A stretch of 64,000 nt of DNA from Janthinobacterium rivuli (GCF_029690045.1 NZ_CP121464.1:124001-188000), one strand, 5' to 3'; positions 29,744 through 39,186 are shown, counted from the stretch's first letter. Notes: generated by a model from the letters alone, not told the origin. A program made the numbers and translations.

Positions 29744-30424
29744 TCAGGACAGGTTGAAACTGGCCGACAGGCTGTAGCCCTCGCCATACGCGCTGCGCAG
29801 CGGCAAATCCTGGCCCAGGCCCGTCTTGGCTTTCTTGCGCAGGCGGTACACGAGCATGTCGACCCGCCGGCCCGCATCGGGATCTTCGCCGCCCATGCCG
29901 GCCACGATGACGTCGCGCGGCACGGGGCGGGTGTTGATGGTGAGCAGGTGCAGGAAGTTAAATTCCTTCTCCGTCAGGGCGATCACGGCGCCCATCAGCT
30001 CAAGTTGGCGAGCGCTTACTTTCAAGGTCCACTTGCCTGGCTCGGGTACGGGATCTTGCGGACCGACGCGGCGGTCGAGCGCCTCGATGTGGGCAGCCAG
30101 TTCGGGGAATTTGATCGGCTTGGTCAGATAGTGGTCGGCACCGAGGCGCAAGCCGAGGATGCGGCTGTCGAAAGCGACACGCCCCGTCAGCACCAGCACG
30201 CCGATTTGCGGATACAGCTGGCGCATGCGGGGGATGACGTTGAAACCATCTTCATCAGGCAAGCCCAGGTCCAGTACGACCACGCCGACATTGCCATGAC
30301 TCAACGCGGTCCACATGCCGCCAGCGGAGCTGGTGATATGGACTTCGTGTTCGAGCTCTACGAGGAACTCCGCCATGTCTTCGGCGTAGTCGAGATTGTC
30401 TTCGACGATCAGTATTTTCGTCAT
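29744..30424 (-). CDS. OmpR/PhoB-type response regulator
   Basis: A 226-residue two-component regulator. The receiver domain has the acidic pair ED (8-9), phospho-acceptor Asp52 in VVLDLGLPDEDG, and KPIKFPEL with the conserved Lys. The winged-helix output domain covers about residues 130-220 (ALTEKEFNFLHLL, RRVDMLVYRLRKKA). It binds DNA; its targets are unknown. It is encoded 139 nt downstream of the histidine kinase gene on the same strand, so the two are the likely cognate pair. Confidence 0.92.
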   Translation of the reverse strand: MTKILIVEDNLDYAEDMAEFLVELEHEVHITSSAGGMWTALSHGNVGVVVLDLGLPDEDGFNVIPRMRQLYPQIGVLVLTGRVAFDSRILGLRLGADHYLTKPIKFPELAAHIEALDRRVGPQDPVPEPGKWTLKVSARQLELMGAVIALTEKEFNFLHLLTINTRPVPRDVIVAGMGGEDPDAGRRVDMLVYRLRKKAKTGLGQDLPLRSAYGEGYSLSASFNLS

Positions 30425-30563
30425 TGCAACGCCATTCTTCCGTTAGTGAGCACACCGAGGGCAAAATCATGCCATGCACTTCTACACCATCATGGACGGC
30501 ACAATAGGTTTACGTCAAGGAATTATCACGGTTGCCTTCAGCGGAAGCAAGGCTTTTCCTTGT

Positions 30564-31691
30564 CTAGACAGGAAGCGGCAGCCAAATCCGGAAAAGCGCC
30601 CCTCCTTCGGGCAGATTATGCCCCTGCAAACTCCCGCCATGCACCTCCACCACGGCGCGCGCCATGTACAGGCCCAGGCCCGCACCGGGATGCGTGGCAT
30701 CGATTCCACGGAAACTTTTTTCAAACAACTGCGCCAGTTCTTCTTCCCGCAAGCCGGGCCCCGCATCGCGCACGCACAGCGCCACGCCGCCCTCGGGCAC
30801 CAGCCTGGCCGACAAGGCGATGGCGCTGCCCGGCGGGCTGAACTTGACGGCGTTGTCGAGCAGAATTTTCAGGCACAGGGCCATGCCGGGCACGTCGCAG
30901 CGCAGCCTGGCCGGCAAGTCTTCGTCGAGTTCCAGCTGCACCGTGTGGCTGGCCGGCACGGTGGCGACCGCCTGCTGCAGCAAGGCCAGCGGCGCGATGC
31001 CGTCGGCGGCCCGCTCGCGGCCGATGGCCGCCATGCGTTCAGGTGACAGGTAGTCGTCGATCATGGACAACAAACGGTCGACGGCCGTCTGGATTTTCAC
31101 ATAGCGCTTGCGCGTGGCCTCGTCCGCTTGCGTGGAAGTCGAGACGAGGCGCTGGATGGCGCCGTCGATGGTGGCCAGCGGCGTGCGAAATTCATGCGAC
31201 AGCATCGAGGCGAAGCGCTTTTGCTCCTTTTCCCGTTCCGCTTCCTGCGCCTGGGCCGCGCTGACGTCGCGCACCGTGCCCGCCAAGGTCACGCCCCGCC
31301 CGGCCGCCGCGGGCACGATGGTCGAGCTGATTTCCAGCGCCAGCAGGCGGCCGTCGGCGTGCGGCAATTCCACTTCGCGCAGCAAGGTCAAGCGGCTGCT
31401 ATCGCCATCACGCCAGCGCTGCAGCCGGGCCGGCACGTCTTGCGCCAGGCGCGCCGCGTGGCTCTGCAAGGCGGCCAGGTCATGGCCCGTCAGGCGCTGT
31501 GCGGCGGGGCTGATGTAGAGCAATTCGAGGCTGGTGGCGTCGAGCAGGAAGGCCGCGTCGCGGCCGTGCTCGGCCAGCAGGCGGAACTGCGTCTCGCCCG
31601 CCCGCGCGCGCAGCAGGGCGCGGCGCAGCTGGACGAAACGCAGCGCCATGAGAATGACGCCGGCAAGCAGCAGAAGGAGAAAGGGCAGCAT
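30564..31691 (-). CDS. PAS-containing sensor histidine kinase
   Basis: A 375-residue kinase with one short N-terminal membrane segment (MLPFLLLLLAGVILMAL) and no periplasmic domain. A PAS fold spans about residues 35-150. The phospho-acceptor box is MLSHEFRTPLATIDG with His166. The ATPase domain has the N-box DNAVKFSPPGS and the G-box RDAGPGLREEEL, then GAGLGLYMAR. The start at 31691 is preferred because the membrane segment begins here; upstream frame overlaps the SNF2 gene. The signal is probably sensed by PAS in or near the membrane. It lies 50 nt after the SNF2 gene. Confidence 0.9.
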   Translation of the reverse strand: MLPFLLLLLAGVILMALRFVQLRRALLRARAGETQFRLLAEHGRDAAFLLDATSLELLYISPAAQRLTGHDLAALQSHAARLAQDVPARLQRWRDGDSSRLTLLREVELPHADGRLLALEISSTIVPAAAGRGVTLAGTVRDVSAAQAQEAEREKEQKRFASMLSHEFRTPLATIDGAIQRLVSTSTQADEATRKRYVKIQTAVDRLLSMIDDYLSPERMAAIGRERAADGIAPLALLQQAVATVPASHTVQLELDEDLPARLRCDVPGMALCLKILLDNAVKFSPPGSAIALSARLVPEGGVALCVRDAGPGLREEELAQLFEKSFRGIDATHPGAGLGLYMARAVVEVHGGSLQGHNLPEGGALFRIWLPLPV

Positions 31692-31740
31692 GCGGTATAC
31701 CTGGCAGGAAAGAAGCGCCAAGTATAAGCGTGCGGCGGCG

Positions 31741-34700
31741 TTAATCTTCCAGCGGGGCGAAAATCTGCTGCAAGTCTTCCTGCGTGAGGGCCATCTTTTG
31801 CGACTCGCCTTCGGCCAGGATCGATTGCGCCAGTTCCGATTTCTTTTGCTGCAGCAGCTGGATTTTTTCTTCCAGCGTGCCCTTGGCAATCAATTTGTAG
31901 ACGAACACGGGCTTGTCCTGGCCGATGCGCCAGGCGCGGTCCGTGGCCTGGTTTTCCGCCGCCGGATTCCACCACGGGTCGTAGTGGATGACCGTGTCGG
32001 CCGCCGTCAGGTTCAGGCCCACGCCGCCCGCTTTCAGGCTGATCAGGAAAATCGGCACGGCGCCCTGCTGGAAGGCCGCCACTTGCGCGCCCCGGTCTTT
32101 CGTTTCGCCCGTCAGCAAGGCGTAGGGAATGTCGCGCGACTCGAGTTCTTCCTCGATCAATTCCAGCATGCTGGTAAATTGCGAGAAGACGAGGATTTTG
32201 CGCCCTTCGTCGAGCAAGTCTTCCACCATCTGCATCAGGTCGAGCAGCTTGGCCGAACCGGCCGACTGCTTCTTCGCCGGCAAGGATTTCACCAGGCGGG
32301 GGTCGCAACACACTTGCCGCAGTTTCAGCAACGCTTCAAGGATGACGATCTGGCTGCGCGCCACGCCCTTCTTGTCGATTTCTTCGCGTACTTTTTGATC
32401 CATCGCAAGACGCACGGTTTCATACAGGTCGCGCTGCGGCCCCGTCAATTCCACCTTGCGCACCATTTCCGTCTTCGGCGGCAGCTCTTTGGCCACATTG
32501 TCTTTCGTGCGGCGCAGCAGGAAGGGCTTGATGCGGCGATTCAGCAGCATGCGGCGCAGCGGATCGTCCTGGCGCTCGATCGGATGGCGGAACTGAGTGT
32601 TGAAGGTCTTCTCGTCGCCCAGCAAGCCCGGCAGCAGGAAGTGGAATTGCGACCAGAGCTCGCCCAGGTGGTTTTCCAGCGGCGTGCCGGACAAACACAG
32701 GCGGTGGCGCGCGCGCAGCAGGCCCGCGCTTTGCGCCGCCTTGCTGCGCGTATTCTTGATGTAATGCGATTCGTCGAGGATAACCAGGTGGAAATCGTGC
32801 TCGCGCAAGGTTTCTTCATCGCGCGGCAACAGGGCGTAGGTGGTTAGCACCAGGTCGCATTGGTCGATCTGGTCGAATTGCTGGGCGCGGTCCTTGCCTT
32901 GCAACAGCAACACCTTCAGGCTGGGCGCAAATTTTGCCGCCTCGTCCTGCCAGTTGCCCATCAAACTTGTTGGTGCAATCACCAGGGCCGGATGCGTCAA
33001 ACGGCCCGCTTCCTTTTCCACCAGGATATGCGCCAGCGTTTGCACGGTTTTACCAAGGCCCATGTCATCGGCCAGGATGCCCGCCAGGTCATGGTCGCGC
33101 AGGAATTGCATCCACGCCAGGCCGTCGGCCTGGTAATCGCGCAAGGTGGCCTGCAAGCCGGCTGGGGCCGCCACTTTTTGCACGGAGCCGAACTGGCTCA
33201 GCTTGCGGCCCATGGCGCGCAACTGCTCGCCGCCCGTCCACTGCAGCTCCAGGCCGCGCGCCAGCTCTTCCAGGCGCGCCGCGTCCAGGGTCGACATGCG
33301 CACCGCATGTTTGATCTTGTCGCTGAAATACAGTTCCCCCAGCGTGTTCAGGATGGGGCGCACACGGCCCCACGGCAGGGCCACGCGCGTGCCGTCCGGC
33401 AAGGTCGCCAGCATCTGGTCATCGTCGGCATGCGCGTCGATGACTTTCGGGTTGAAATCGTTGGGCGCGTTGCGGATCAGCTGCACCAGCACGGGCAGCA
33501 GCGGCACTCTTTCGTGATTGACGACGATGCCCAGTTCCAGCTCGAACCAGGCGTTGCCGCTGTCCGGGTCCTGGTCGTCGATGTCCGCGTACCAGTCGCC
33601 CACGTCGCTCACGTCGTAGCGGTACTTGGCCGTTTTTTCCACGATCCAGCCCTGCTCCAGCAAGGCGTCGATGCCGGATTCGGCAAAACGCAGCCATTCC
33701 GCCTGGGACGGCAGTTGCAAGGCGCCCTTCAAGCCGCTCAAGGGAGCCGAACCCGGCTTCTTGAACTGCAGCTCGGCCAGGGTGGCCAGCGCGCGCGCTT
33801 CGTCGACCGTGTTTCTCTGGATGATTTCCGTCACCTCGCCCACTTGCCGCACCACGCGCTGCGACGGGTCGAACGCGACGCGCTCGCCATCGTAGTCGTA
33901 GGACAGCACGGCGAAGTCGCTCCAGCGCTGCGCGCTGCCATCGGCCAGCATGGCGCTATCGAGCAGCAAGACCGGTTGCGCCGGCACGTCCTTGCGCAAG
34001 CGCTGCGGCAACGGCTGCGGCAGCGGCATCAAATGCTGCAACCCCTGCGCCAGCAGCAGTTGCGACACGCGCACCTTGTCGTTCGCATTGAGCGGCGGCG
34101 CCTGCGCCACCAGCGCCTGCAAATCGGCCAGGGAAATATCGGAGCCGCCCTGGTTCAGTTCCAGCACGCCGCACGACAGATTGTCGATGTACCACGGCGG
34201 ATCGGTGGGCAGCATGTAGTCGATCTGGTCGGCGCCATGGTGCTTCGCGCCTTCCGGCGGGTCCACTTGCCAGCCCAGGCGCATGGTCTTGCCTTCGTCG
34301 CGCCAGAACAGGCGGGCGGGACGCACGGGACCTTCCTTCAACGGGTACACGAGGCCATTGCCGACGTCGGCCCAGGAATTGGCCCACAACAGTTTATCTT
34401 GCTCGGCCAGCATTTTCAGCAGGGCCGCGCCCACCTTGCCCTTCGGCTCCGTGGCGCTGCCCGTCTGCGAATTCTGTCCGCTGCGCATGGCCACGAAGAA
34501 ACGCACGAGGTCTTCGTCGGCCGGTGTCAGGAATGTGGGGGGCGCCGACAGCAGCGAAAAGATTTCGCTGATGGGGGACGCCGCCGCCACGTCGCCATTC
34601 GGGCGCAGCCGCGCCTTGTACAGGCACAGGGCCACATGGCGGCCACCGCTGGTGGGCGCCAGCACGTAGATCAATCGATGCGCGTTGAGTTTGGGGTCCG

Positions 34701-34854
34701 GCTCGGCAATCGTCAGCACGGCTTTCGGATGGGCGGCAGCCTCCACCCGCTGCAGCCAGGTGGCGACGGCATACGGCAAAGGCGCTCCCGGCGCGCTGGC
34801 CGGGGCAACTGGGGTTTCACTGGTTTCGTCGCGGGTAAAATCCATGGGGCGCAT
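31741..34854 (-). CDS. SNF2/HepA-family helicase, full length
   Basis: A protein of about 1037 residues. A long N-terminal region (~450 residues) without a recognised motif precedes the motor. Lobe 1 has Walker A ADDMGLGKTVQT, motif II DESH, and SGTPLENHLGELWSQFHF. Lobe 2 has ILVFSQFTSMLELIEEEL, FLISLKAGGVGLNLTAAD and QATDRAWRIGQ. Several in-frame ATGs near the 5' end are possible (34929, 34905, 34854, 34845); 34854 is chosen, but no clear ribosome site decides it. The target is unknown: it could act on stalled RNA polymerase or on DNA. A histidine kinase and response regulator follow closely. Confidence 0.9.
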   Translation of the reverse strand: MRPMDFTRDETSETPVAPASAPGAPLPYAVATWLQRVEAAAHPKAVLTIAEPDPKLNAHRLIYVLAPTSGGRHVALCLYKARLRPNGDVAAASPISEIFSLLSAPPTFLTPADEDLVRFFVAMRSGQNSQTGSATEPKGKVGAALLKMLAEQDKLLWANSWADVGNGLVYPLKEGPVRPARLFWRDEGKTMRLGWQVDPPEGAKHHGADQIDYMLPTDPPWYIDNLSCGVLELNQGGSDISLADLQALVAQAPPLNANDKVRVSQLLLAQGLQHLMPLPQPLPQRLRKDVPAQPVLLLDSAMLADGSAQRWSDFAVLSYDYDGERVAFDPSQRVVRQVGEVTEIIQRNTVDEARALATLAELQFKKPGSAPLSGLKGALQLPSQAEWLRFAESGIDALLEQGWIVEKTAKYRYDVSDVGDWYADIDDQDPDSGNAWFELELGIVVNHERVPLLPVLVQLIRNAPNDFNPKVIDAHADDDQMLATLPDGTRVALPWGRVRPILNTLGELYFSDKIKHAVRMSTLDAARLEELARGLELQWTGGEQLRAMGRKLSQFGSVQKVAAPAGLQATLRDYQADGLAWMQFLRDHDLAGILADDMGLGKTVQTLAHILVEKEAGRLTHPALVIAPTSLMGNWQDEAAKFAPSLKVLLLQGKDRAQQFDQIDQCDLVLTTYALLPRDEETLREHDFHLVILDESHYIKNTRSKAAQSAGLLRARHRLCLSGTPLENHLGELWSQFHFLLPGLLGDEKTFNTQFRHPIERQDDPLRRMLLNRRIKPFLLRRTKDNVAKELPPKTEMVRKVELTGPQRDLYETVRLAMDQKVREEIDKKGVARSQIVILEALLKLRQVCCDPRLVKSLPAKKQSAGSAKLLDLMQMVEDLLDEGRKILVFSQFTSMLELIEEELESRDIPYALLTGETKDRGAQVAAFQQGAVPIFLISLKAGGVGLNLTAADTVIHYDPWWNPAAENQATDRAWRIGQDKPVFVYKLIAKGTLEEKIQLLQQKKSELAQSILAEGESQKMALTQEDLQQIFAPLED

Positions 34855-35007
34855 ATTTGTGTAAAGGTCGTATCCAAATCGGCAACAGGCAATATTATCC
34901 GCCATACGGCCGTTGCTGGCTTGATTCACACACGCTCTTTGAGCAGTTTTAATGCGCGATGCCTAAAAAATAAGTATTTAATGCGACACTTGGGACCCGC
35001 AGACGGC

Positions 35008-35034
35008 AAAAATGGCCCGTCATGGGCCTTTTTT
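35008..35034 (-). terminator. terminator at the end of the TPS/Ton locus
   Basis: GGCCC-ATGAC-type hairpin (35014-35028: GGCCC, GTCAT, GGGCC) with T or A runs on both sides, about 20 nt beyond the stop of the YbjN-like gene. It marks the 3' end of the 24-kb minus-strand locus. It also has a T run in plus orientation. Confidence 0.75.
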
Positions 35035-35054
35035 CACCGCCATTGGCCCGCTTA

Positions 35055-35558
35055 TCAGGCAGGCACAGTTTCTTCTTCCGCCACGCTGGCGGCTTCGACT
35101 ACCGGTGCGGTGCTCGTATCGGCTGGCGTAAAGTTGCGCAAAAACAAGAAGAACTGGCCCATCATCTGCGTCCACAGTTGCAGATTGATATTCAGGTACT
35201 CGCGGCTGACGCCACCGGCGACCAGCACATCCATTTCCAGCACGACGAAATCGCCATGCTGGGCCACGCGGGCAAAACGCTTGCTGCGGTGCCATTCGGC
35301 CAGCAAGCCGGCCGGCAAGTCGCCGCCCTGCACGCGCAGCGGGCAGCTCAGGGTCAGATCCGCGTACTGGCCAGGCGCTGCTTCATTGCCCCACAGCACT
35401 TGGAAGCCGATGCCATGGCTGGCGCTGTGCAGACGCACGACGCCGTCGTGTTCGATGCTGGTCACGGCGCAGCCGGCCGCCTTGATGGCGTCGGCCGTTT
35501 GTTCCGCGTTCAGGGTGCTCAGCAAATTGTTGGTATTTTCCATCGTCATTCCATTCAT
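35055..35558 (-). CDS. YbjN-domain protein (type III chaperone-like fold)
   Basis: A protein of up to 167 residues. The region LTLSCPLRVQGGDLPAGLLAEWHRSKRFARV, followed by FVVLEMDVLVAGGVSREYLNINLQLW, matches the YbjN domain, whose fold resembles type III secretion chaperones. It has no signal peptide, so it is probably cytosolic. ATGs at 35558, 35549 and 35543 are all possible starts with weak ribosome sites. It is the last gene of the TPS/Ton locus, 11 nt after the coiled-coil gene. A chaperone-like or regulatory role for the locus is plausible but unproven. Confidence 0.8.
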   Translation of the reverse strand: MNGMTMENTNNLLSTLNAEQTADAIKAAGCAVTSIEHDGVVRLHSASHGIGFQVLWGNEAAPGQYADLTLSCPLRVQGGDLPAGLLAEWHRSKRFARVAQHGDFVVLEMDVLVAGGVSREYLNINLQLWTQMMGQFFLFLRNFTPADTSTAPVVEAASVAEEETVPA

Positions 35559-35569
35559 TTCAAAAAAAA

Positions 35570-36253
35570 TTATTGGGGGGCCGGCGTGGACGCGGCCGGT
35601 GTTTCTGTTTGACGCGCATTAAAGCGGCCCTGGTACAGCTGATCGCCGTACTGCTGCGCGATTTGCTCGAGTTTTACCCGGCTTTGCGCGGCGAACGGCT
35701 GGCGCGCCTTCATCACGTCCAGCACGTCGAGCCCTTCATACGCTTGCAGAATGTCCTGCCCGGCCGCATACAGCTGGGCATTCTTGCTTTCGCAGCGCGC
35801 CAGGGCGCCCCGCTGGGACGTCACTTCGCCGTCGAGGCGCGCACGCTCCGCTTCCAGCTGCTTGCCCGTGGCGGCCAGCCGTTCGCTGGCCTGGCGGTAC
35901 TGCGCCAGGCTGGCCGTTGCCTCTTGCGCGGCGGCGGCGCCGCGCTGTTGCTCGGCTGCCAGTTTTTCCCGCTGCGCGCGCTCCTGCGCCAGCTGCGACT
36001 GGCTGCGCGCCAGCTCCTTTTTCAAGCCGTCGCTGGCGGGCGCGGCGGCAGCGGGCGCCGCCTTGGCGACAGGTACGCCCTTGGCTTTGAGCAATTCCAG
36101 CTCGCCGCGCGTCTGCTGCAGTTGCGCCGTCACGTTGCGCAACTCGGCCCGCAAGCGCTCTTCCATGCTTTGCCCCTTCTGCGCCTGGGCCATGCCGGCG
36201 GCCAGCAAGCTCAGCAGCAGCAAAGGCAGGCGCATTTTCTTGGATATCAACAT
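35570..36253 (-). CDS. periplasmic coiled-coil protein of unknown function
   Basis: A 227-residue exported protein with signal peptide MRLPLLLLSLLAAGMAQAQ (after an optional MLISKK). A long Gln/Ala/Glu/Arg-rich coiled coil follows (residues ~28-150). The C-terminal part (ALARCESKNAQLYAAGQDIL through VKLEQIAQQYGDQLYQGRF) contains a single cysteine in the mature chain. It lies 9 nt after the porin gene. Similar small coiled-coil proteins accompany such porin/Ton clusters in related bacteria, to my recollection; the function is unknown. A periplasmic spacer or partner of the porin is a reasonable guess. Confidence 0.8.
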   Translation of the reverse strand: MLISKKMRLPLLLLSLLAAGMAQAQKGQSMEERLRAELRNVTAQLQQTRGELELLKAKGVPVAKAAPAAAAPASDGLKKELARSQSQLAQERAQREKLAAEQQRGAAAAQEATASLAQYRQASERLAATGKQLEAERARLDGEVTSQRGALARCESKNAQLYAAGQDILQAYEGLDVLDVMKARQPFAAQSRVKLEQIAQQYGDQLYQGRFNARQTETPAASTPAPQ

Positions 36254-36262
36254 CGTGGCTCC

Positions 36263-37999
36263 TTAGAAACGCGCGTTCAATTCGATTTGCAAGGTGTCGA
36301 TCGACAGCGCCGAACCGAACACTTCGCGGCTCGACGTCCAGCGGCCGTTCAGCCACGTGTTCTTGTCGAGCGCATACGCGCCGCCCAGGTAGTAGCCGCG
36401 CGCATTCGTGCCGCCCAGGTGGAAGGTGGAATCGTTGTAGGCGTCAGGCAAGGCGTCCGGTTCGATGCGCTTGTAGCCCAGTAAAACGTTCCAGTCGCCG
36501 CGCGCGGCCGGGCTGGCCTTGCCCAGGGTTGCCTGCAGCATGTAGGCATTGCCGCCGCTCTTGAAATCGGCTTGCGAGACGCCGCCCGTGCCGCCGAAGT
36601 TGTTCATGATGCCGCCCTTGGCGCGCGCCCACATGGCGTTCTTGTCATACGCCATGTTGCGCACATAATCGCCTTCGATGCGCAAGTCCGTGCCGCCCGC
36701 CACCTTGCTATCCCAGCGCGCATTCAGGTTGGCCAGGCGGAATTTCGAGGCCAGGCCCACGAATTGCGGCTGCGGCGTATTGGCCGGGTCCAGCGGGTTC
36801 AGGGCGATATTGCGCAATAACATCAAGCTATTGCCTTTTTGCATGCTCGATGGACGCGACCAGTCCGTGTTGCAGCCATCGGCGCCCGCGTACAGCGCGC
36901 ACGGCTGCGAATACTCGCCGCTGATGTTGCGGAAGTTGTAGTAGGCCAAGGCGCCGCGCAATTGATGGTCGCTATTGATTTTCCACGAGGCGCCCACTTG
37001 CGCACCGAGCAGCCACTTGTTTTCGCTGGACATTTTTGCCTGGCTGCGGCTAGGCGCATTGTCGGACGAATACTCGAGCGGAATCAGGCCCAGGGTACCG
37101 AAGACGGTAACGTCCTTGCTGTCGCCGAGCGGTTGCTGCACCTTGGCGGCGATGCCGTCGAAATTGAGTTCGCTGGAGAACAGTTCGTCGCCAGACACGA
37201 ACGGGTTATCGAAGCGGCCCGCCGTCAGTTTCAGCCAAGAAGCGGGCTGGTACGACAGCCAGGCCTGGTCCAGCCAGATGTTTTTCTTGCCCAGGCCGCC
37301 ACCGAGGGTTTGCGTGGTGGACACGGGGCTGTCGTCATTGCCGCTGGCCAGGCGAATGCCTGCTTGCGTGGTGTCGGAAATGTCGGCCAGGATGCCCAGG
37401 CGGGCGCGCGCGCGCAGCAAATGCTTGCGGTCTTCGCGCGTGTTGAGCAACGCCGGCAGGGCCAGGTTGGTGTTCGAATTGACATCGTAGCCGCTGCCGC
37501 TGTTGAGCGAGCGCCAGTCGATCTCGATATTGCTGTTGGCCATGTCGTAGTAGCGCGATTCGTAGCGCGCGCGCACGTCGCCTTCCAGGCGGATGCGCTT
37601 GGTCCAGGCTGGCGTTTCATTCGGCGCCGCCCAGCCGCCCGCTTTTGCTTCGGCCATGACCTGGCCCTTGATCTCGTCGCGGATCTGCTCGCGCACGGTT
37701 TGCGAAATATACGGCACGCGCACGTCGCCCGGCTGTACCTGCGCCAGGGCGGCCGGCGCGGCGGCCGGACGGGCTTGCGCTGCGGCCAGCGCTTCGCTCT
37801 GCGCCTGCGCCAGCAGCGCCTCGCCGGCATCCTTGTTCAGGGCGCCGCTCTGGATCAGGCCGCGGATCAGTTTGACCATGGTGATGTCGGCAGGTGCCGT
37901 CTGCGCTTGTACCGCGCCTGCCGCCACGCTCAGGGCCAGGGCAGCGAGCGCCAGCGGAAGGCGGCGCAGGTGCTGTGAGGGAGAAAATAAGGAATTCAT
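36263..37999 (-). CDS. putative outer-membrane porin
   Basis: A 578-residue protein with signal peptide (RRLPLALAALALSVAAGAVQAQ). An N-terminal helical part carries KLIRGLIQSGALNKDAGEALL, a pattern of the putative-porin family. A beta-barrel with alternating aromatic strands follows, starting near KRIRLEGDVRARYESRYYD. The chain ends in NARF, a typical outer-membrane insertion signal with terminal phenylalanine. The substrate is unknown. It lies 36 nt after the TonB gene, in the TPS/Ton locus. No TonB box or plug domain is visible, so it is not a TonB-dependent receptor. Confidence 0.85.
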   Translation of the reverse strand: MNSLFSPSQHLRRLPLALAALALSVAAGAVQAQTAPADITMVKLIRGLIQSGALNKDAGEALLAQAQSEALAAAQARPAAAPAALAQVQPGDVRVPYISQTVREQIRDEIKGQVMAEAKAGGWAAPNETPAWTKRIRLEGDVRARYESRYYDMANSNIEIDWRSLNSGSGYDVNSNTNLALPALLNTREDRKHLLRARARLGILADISDTTQAGIRLASGNDDSPVSTTQTLGGGLGKKNIWLDQAWLSYQPASWLKLTAGRFDNPFVSGDELFSSELNFDGIAAKVQQPLGDSKDVTVFGTLGLIPLEYSSDNAPSRSQAKMSSENKWLLGAQVGASWKINSDHQLRGALAYYNFRNISGEYSQPCALYAGADGCNTDWSRPSSMQKGNSLMLLRNIALNPLDPANTPQPQFVGLASKFRLANLNARWDSKVAGGTDLRIEGDYVRNMAYDKNAMWARAKGGIMNNFGGTGGVSQADFKSGGNAYMLQATLGKASPAARGDWNVLLGYKRIEPDALPDAYNDSTFHLGGTNARGYYLGGAYALDKNTWLNGRWTSSREVFGSALSIDTLQIELNARF

Positions 38000-38035
38000 C
38001 GCTTCTTTCGGTAAATGAGGAATTGGTTCATGCGC

Positions 38036-38752
38036 TTACGGGCGCCGACCTTTAATGGAAACGCGGGCCGGGAAACGCAGGGACGCCGGTGGCCGCTCAT
38101 CGGCGCGGAAATCGCGCACCATGGCCAGCACTTGCTCATCCGTCTGCGCATTGCCCGTGCCTTGCACAAGGTGGACCTTCAACGTCCGGCCTTCCGCATC
38201 GAGCCACAGGTCGACGCGGATGTCGGCAAACGCCAGCTGGCGCGTGCGCGGGTCGCGGGCAAAGGCCAGTTGCAGCGCGTTGGCGACATAGCGGCCATAC
38301 GATCCCGCGCCGAGGCCGCCGCCACCGCCGCCGCCCGTCATGCCGCCTCCGCGTCCGGCCTGGATGCCGAAGGCGTCGCTGCCAGCCTGCGCCGCGCCGT
38401 CGATGGTGACGGGGTCGCCCTTGTCCGGCGACGGGCTTTCCGGCGCGTCATCCATGGGTTTGTCGGCCGGCGTCGGTTCCGGCTCCGACACTTCCGGCAC
38501 CACCTTGTCCGGCGTCGGCTCCGGCAGTTTTTCCGGTTCCGGCGGCGGTGGCGGCGGAGGGGGCAGCATCAGCATGGGCGGGGCCGCCACTTCGCGCTTG
38601 GTGGCGGCCGTGTCGGACAGCAAATACCAGACCAGCGCGGCCAGCGCGCCGGCCAGCAGCACGCCGCCGGCCACGCCGCCCCAGCGGCGCCACCACTGCG
38701 CCGCGCCCGACGCTTCCGGGGCGGCCATCTTCATCATGTCGTCACGCTTCAC
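38036..38752 (-). CDS. TonB-family energy transducer
   Basis: A 238-residue protein with a cytosolic N-terminus and one membrane helix (GGVAGGVLLAGALAALVWYLL). A Pro-rich periplasmic spanner follows (PPPPPPPPEPEKLPEPTP), then a Gly-rich hinge. The C-terminal TonB domain reads ADIRVDLWLDAEGRTLKVHLVQG. It should work with the adjacent ExbD and ExbB-like proteins to transmit proton-motive force to an outer-membrane client. No TonB-dependent receptor gene is near. Its C-terminal domain resembles that of the STN protein at 58.2-58.9 kb. Confidence 0.9.
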   Translation of the reverse strand: MKRDDMMKMAAPEASGAAQWWRRWGGVAGGVLLAGALAALVWYLLSDTAATKREVAAPPMLMLPPPPPPPPEPEKLPEPTPDKVVPEVSEPEPTPADKPMDDAPESPSPDKGDPVTIDGAAQAGSDAFGIQAGRGGGMTGGGGGGGLGAGSYGRYVANALQLAFARDPRTRQLAFADIRVDLWLDAEGRTLKVHLVQGTGNAQTDEQVLAMVRDFRADERPPASLRFPARVSIKGRRP

Positions 38753-38762
38753 CTTGCGCTCC

Positions 38763-39173
38763 TCATGCCGGCTTGCCGGTCACCAGACCCACCTGGTTCA
38801 GGTCTATGCGGCGCAGCAAGTCCAGCACTTCGACCACTTTCGCGTATTGCACGGCAGCATCGCCACGCACGATCACGGGGAAGTCGGGCGTCAGCGCCTT
38901 TTCCGTGCGCAAGCGCTCTTCCAGCTCGGGCAAGGTGACGGGATAGGCGTCGAGGAAGACCTGGCCCGCGTTGTCGATGGTGATGGCCTTGGTCTTCGGT
39001 TTTTCCAGCGCCATGGCCGAACTGGCCTTGGGCAGGTCGACCTTGATGCCGGGAATGCTGGCGTTGCTGGTCAGAATAAAAATCACCAGCACCACCAGCA
39101 GCACGTCGACGAAGGGCGTGATGTTGATGCCGCCGCTACGCTTGCGGGGGGTAAACTTGGCGGAGGTGGCCAT
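38763..39173 (-). CDS. ExbD-type biopolymer transport protein
   Basis: A 136-residue protein with one N-terminal membrane helix carrying the essential aspartate (GINITPFVDVLLVVLVIFIL, Asp23). A periplasmic domain with FPVIVRGDAAVQYAKVVEVLDLL follows. It forms the proton channel with the ExbB-like protein encoded 13 nt upstream. It has the usual family length. Confidence 0.95.
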   Translation of the reverse strand: MATSAKFTPRKRSGGINITPFVDVLLVVLVIFILTSNASIPGIKVDLPKASSAMALEKPKTKAITIDNAGQVFLDAYPVTLPELEERLRTEKALTPDFPVIVRGDAAVQYAKVVEVLDLLRRIDLNQVGLVTGKPA

Positions 39174-39186
39174 GGTTATGCGCCCC

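Noticed and set aside
30425..30563. Possible small gene between the kinase and regulator
   Set aside because: No frame of convincing length or start. The gap more likely holds a control region.
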